This document shows positions 62,703 to 64,000 of a stretch of 64,000 nucleotides of DNA, in pieces. Position 1 is the stretch's first letter. Every line of letters begins with the position of its first letter. The notes beneath the pieces were generated by a model. It was not told the DNA's origin, made no database searches, and saw nothing but the letters and a program-made list of their open reading frames with translations. A program made the position numbers and the translations under genes. Source of the DNA: Nymphaea colorata (Eukaryota; Streptophyta; Magnoliopsida; Nymphaeales; Nymphaeaceae); the NCBI RefSeq assembly GCF_008831285.2, contig NC_045147.1, forward strand, positions 14,982,854-15,046,853, read 5' to 3'.

Positions 62703-62710
62703 TATAAAAA
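62703..62710 (+). promoter_or_regulatory. Amylase 3 TATA box
   Basis: TATAAAAA, 72 bp before the ATG. GCATTAAATTC lies at about 62683-62693. Further upstream, CAACAAACTC (about 62556) and TATCCTTAT (about 62619) loosely resemble the gibberellin-response and amylase boxes of cereal promoters; this is weak evidence. Confidence 0.55.
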
Positions 62711-62781
62711 GACGCCGTCCGTGAGCAAGGAAGAACAAATCATAACTCTTCAACAGATCTCATTCTTGCTCTCGCTCTTTG

Positions 62782-63308
62782 ATGGCCGTCCAAAGCAGGA
62801 CATACCTGCTCACTCTCCTTTTATCCCTTCTCTCCCTTCTTCTTCTCCCCCATTTCTCAAATGCCCAGCTTCTCTTTCAGGTAATCATTTAGGCTATACG
62901 TGATGCATCCGGTTGTATAATAATATTGCGTACATTGAGTTGACGTAGATTGGTTTTGCTTAGGGGTTCAACTGGGAATCGTCCAAGAACAAGCAAGGTT
63001 GGTATCGCGTGCTCAAAAATTTGGTTCCACAGATAGCAGAAGCTCGCGTTACTCACGTGTGGCTTCCTCCCCCTTCGCAGTCGGCTTCTCCCGAAGGTGA
63101 GGTTTTATTTTCTTTTGACCCAAAATTTCCAAAATTTTTTGTTGGCTGTAAATGCTTCTTATACATCGATAAAAAGTGATTTTACTACATGAGACGCAGG
63201 TTTTCTGTCGTGCAGAAAAAACATGGGTGGCATCATTAAAATTAAAAAAACAACATTATACAAAATTGTTTTTCTACACCCAGCTGGAATTATAGGTATA
63301 AGCAACCC

Positions 63309-63373
<65 letters not shown>

Positions 63374-64000
63374 CGACATCTGAGGAAACAAGTTGGTCAT
63401 TTTCATGCAAGTCTTTGACTGATCGATCTGCGGATAGTGACAGAAAATCGTAATATAAAGGCCCCTCCCTCTCTTACACCGTGACTCCGTTGCTTATTCT
63501 GTATTTGCTTTTGTCTGGCGTGACGGTTGATTAATTCAGGATACCTGCCGGGAAGGTATTACGATCTTGACTCGTCAAGGTATGGAAGCGAAGCGGATCT
63601 GAGAGAGCTGATAGCGGCGTTCCACGCAGCAGGAATCAAATGCTTGGCTGATGTGGTTATCAACCACCGGACGGCTGCCAAGAAGGACGGGCGAGGGATA
63701 TGGTGCATCTTCAATGGAGGCAGGGACGACGGCACACTGGACTGGGGTCCCTGGGCAATCTGCAAGGACGACACCCAGTACTCGGACGGTACCGGCAACC
63801 TCGACACCGGCGAAGGCTACGGTCCGGCGCCGGACGTCGACCACCTTAACCCGAGGGTGCAGAAGGAGCTCACCGCCTGGCTCCAGTGGCTCAAGACCGA
63901 CGTTGGCTTTGACGGATGGCGTCTCGACTTCGCCAAGGGCTACTCGACGGACGTAACCAGGGGCTACATCCAGCGAGCCCAGCCCGAGTTCGTGGTGGGC
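62782..64000 (+). CDS. Secreted alpha-amylase (GH13), gene 3 (cut by window end)
   Basis: Third tandem paralogue. Exons 62782-62880, 62964-63096 and 63540 onward (continues past 64000) cover the first 231 residues. A leucine-rich signal peptide ends near [14 protein letters not shown] and GWRLDFAKG with nucleophile Asp207 are present; the window ends at EFVVG, one codon before the expected catalytic Glu. Exon 2 has ARVTHVW and SQSASPE where the paralogues have AGVTHVW and SQSVSPE. Intron 1 is only 83 bp, against 1.2-1.6 kb in genes 1 and 2. Intron 2 carries a (TA)n tract. Confidence 0.94.
63311..63371. repeat. (TA)n microsatellite in amylase 3 intron 2
   Basis: About 60 bases of uninterrupted TA dinucleotide. 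Confidence 0.95.

Noticed and set aside
1-64000. CRISPR arrays, operons or prokaryotic defence islands
   Set aside because: The window is clearly plant nuclear DNA with spliced genes; the repeats are tandem duplications, microsatellites or transposons.

Overview
The window is nuclear DNA from a seed plant, probably an angiosperm; I cannot name the species. The evidence is spliced genes with GT-AG introns, a class XI-type myosin, plant penta-EF-hand calcium sensors, a cluster of secreted plant alpha-amylases, a Ty1/Copia retrotransposon and many AT-rich miniature elements. Gene space is sparse and introns are swollen by repeats.

Layout. (1) About 0-23 kb, minus strand: the 5' part of a large myosin XI gene. 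I could place 16 coding exons whose reading frames join without a break (about 623 codons, most of the motor domain). The gene runs off the left edge. Its introns hold a decayed Copia element (14.2-18.6 kb), a second mobile element beside it (18.6-19.35 kb), two copies of an AT-rich MITE family, and an unexplained GC-richer block (3.3-6.1 kb). (2) About 23.5-34.2 kb: no intact gene. It contains one orphan MYB-CC-like exon, a MITE with a clean 11-bp target duplication, an imperfect tandem array and several short duplications. (3) 34.2-44.4 kb: two paralogous penta-EF-hand genes, head to head (minus, then plus), each with five exons including a 19-bp microexon. They share a palindromic promoter block and similar 3' ends. 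(4) 44.4-64 kb: three alpha-amylase genes in tandem on the plus strand. The first two are complete (424 codons each). The third is cut by the right edge one codon before its predicted catalytic glutamate.

The genes do not form one pathway. Myosin XI drives organelle movement on actin, the PEF proteins sense calcium, and the amylases are predicted secreted starch hydrolases. The two duplicated clusters look like ordinary local gene duplication.

I looked for a previously undescribed system and did not find a convincing one. The strongest items for follow-up are the palindrome shared by the two PEF promoters, the shortened and altered domain-B/catalytic-side loop common to the amylases, and the five-copy MITE family. 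Exon boundaries come from reading splice signals and frame continuity by eye, without transcript data.
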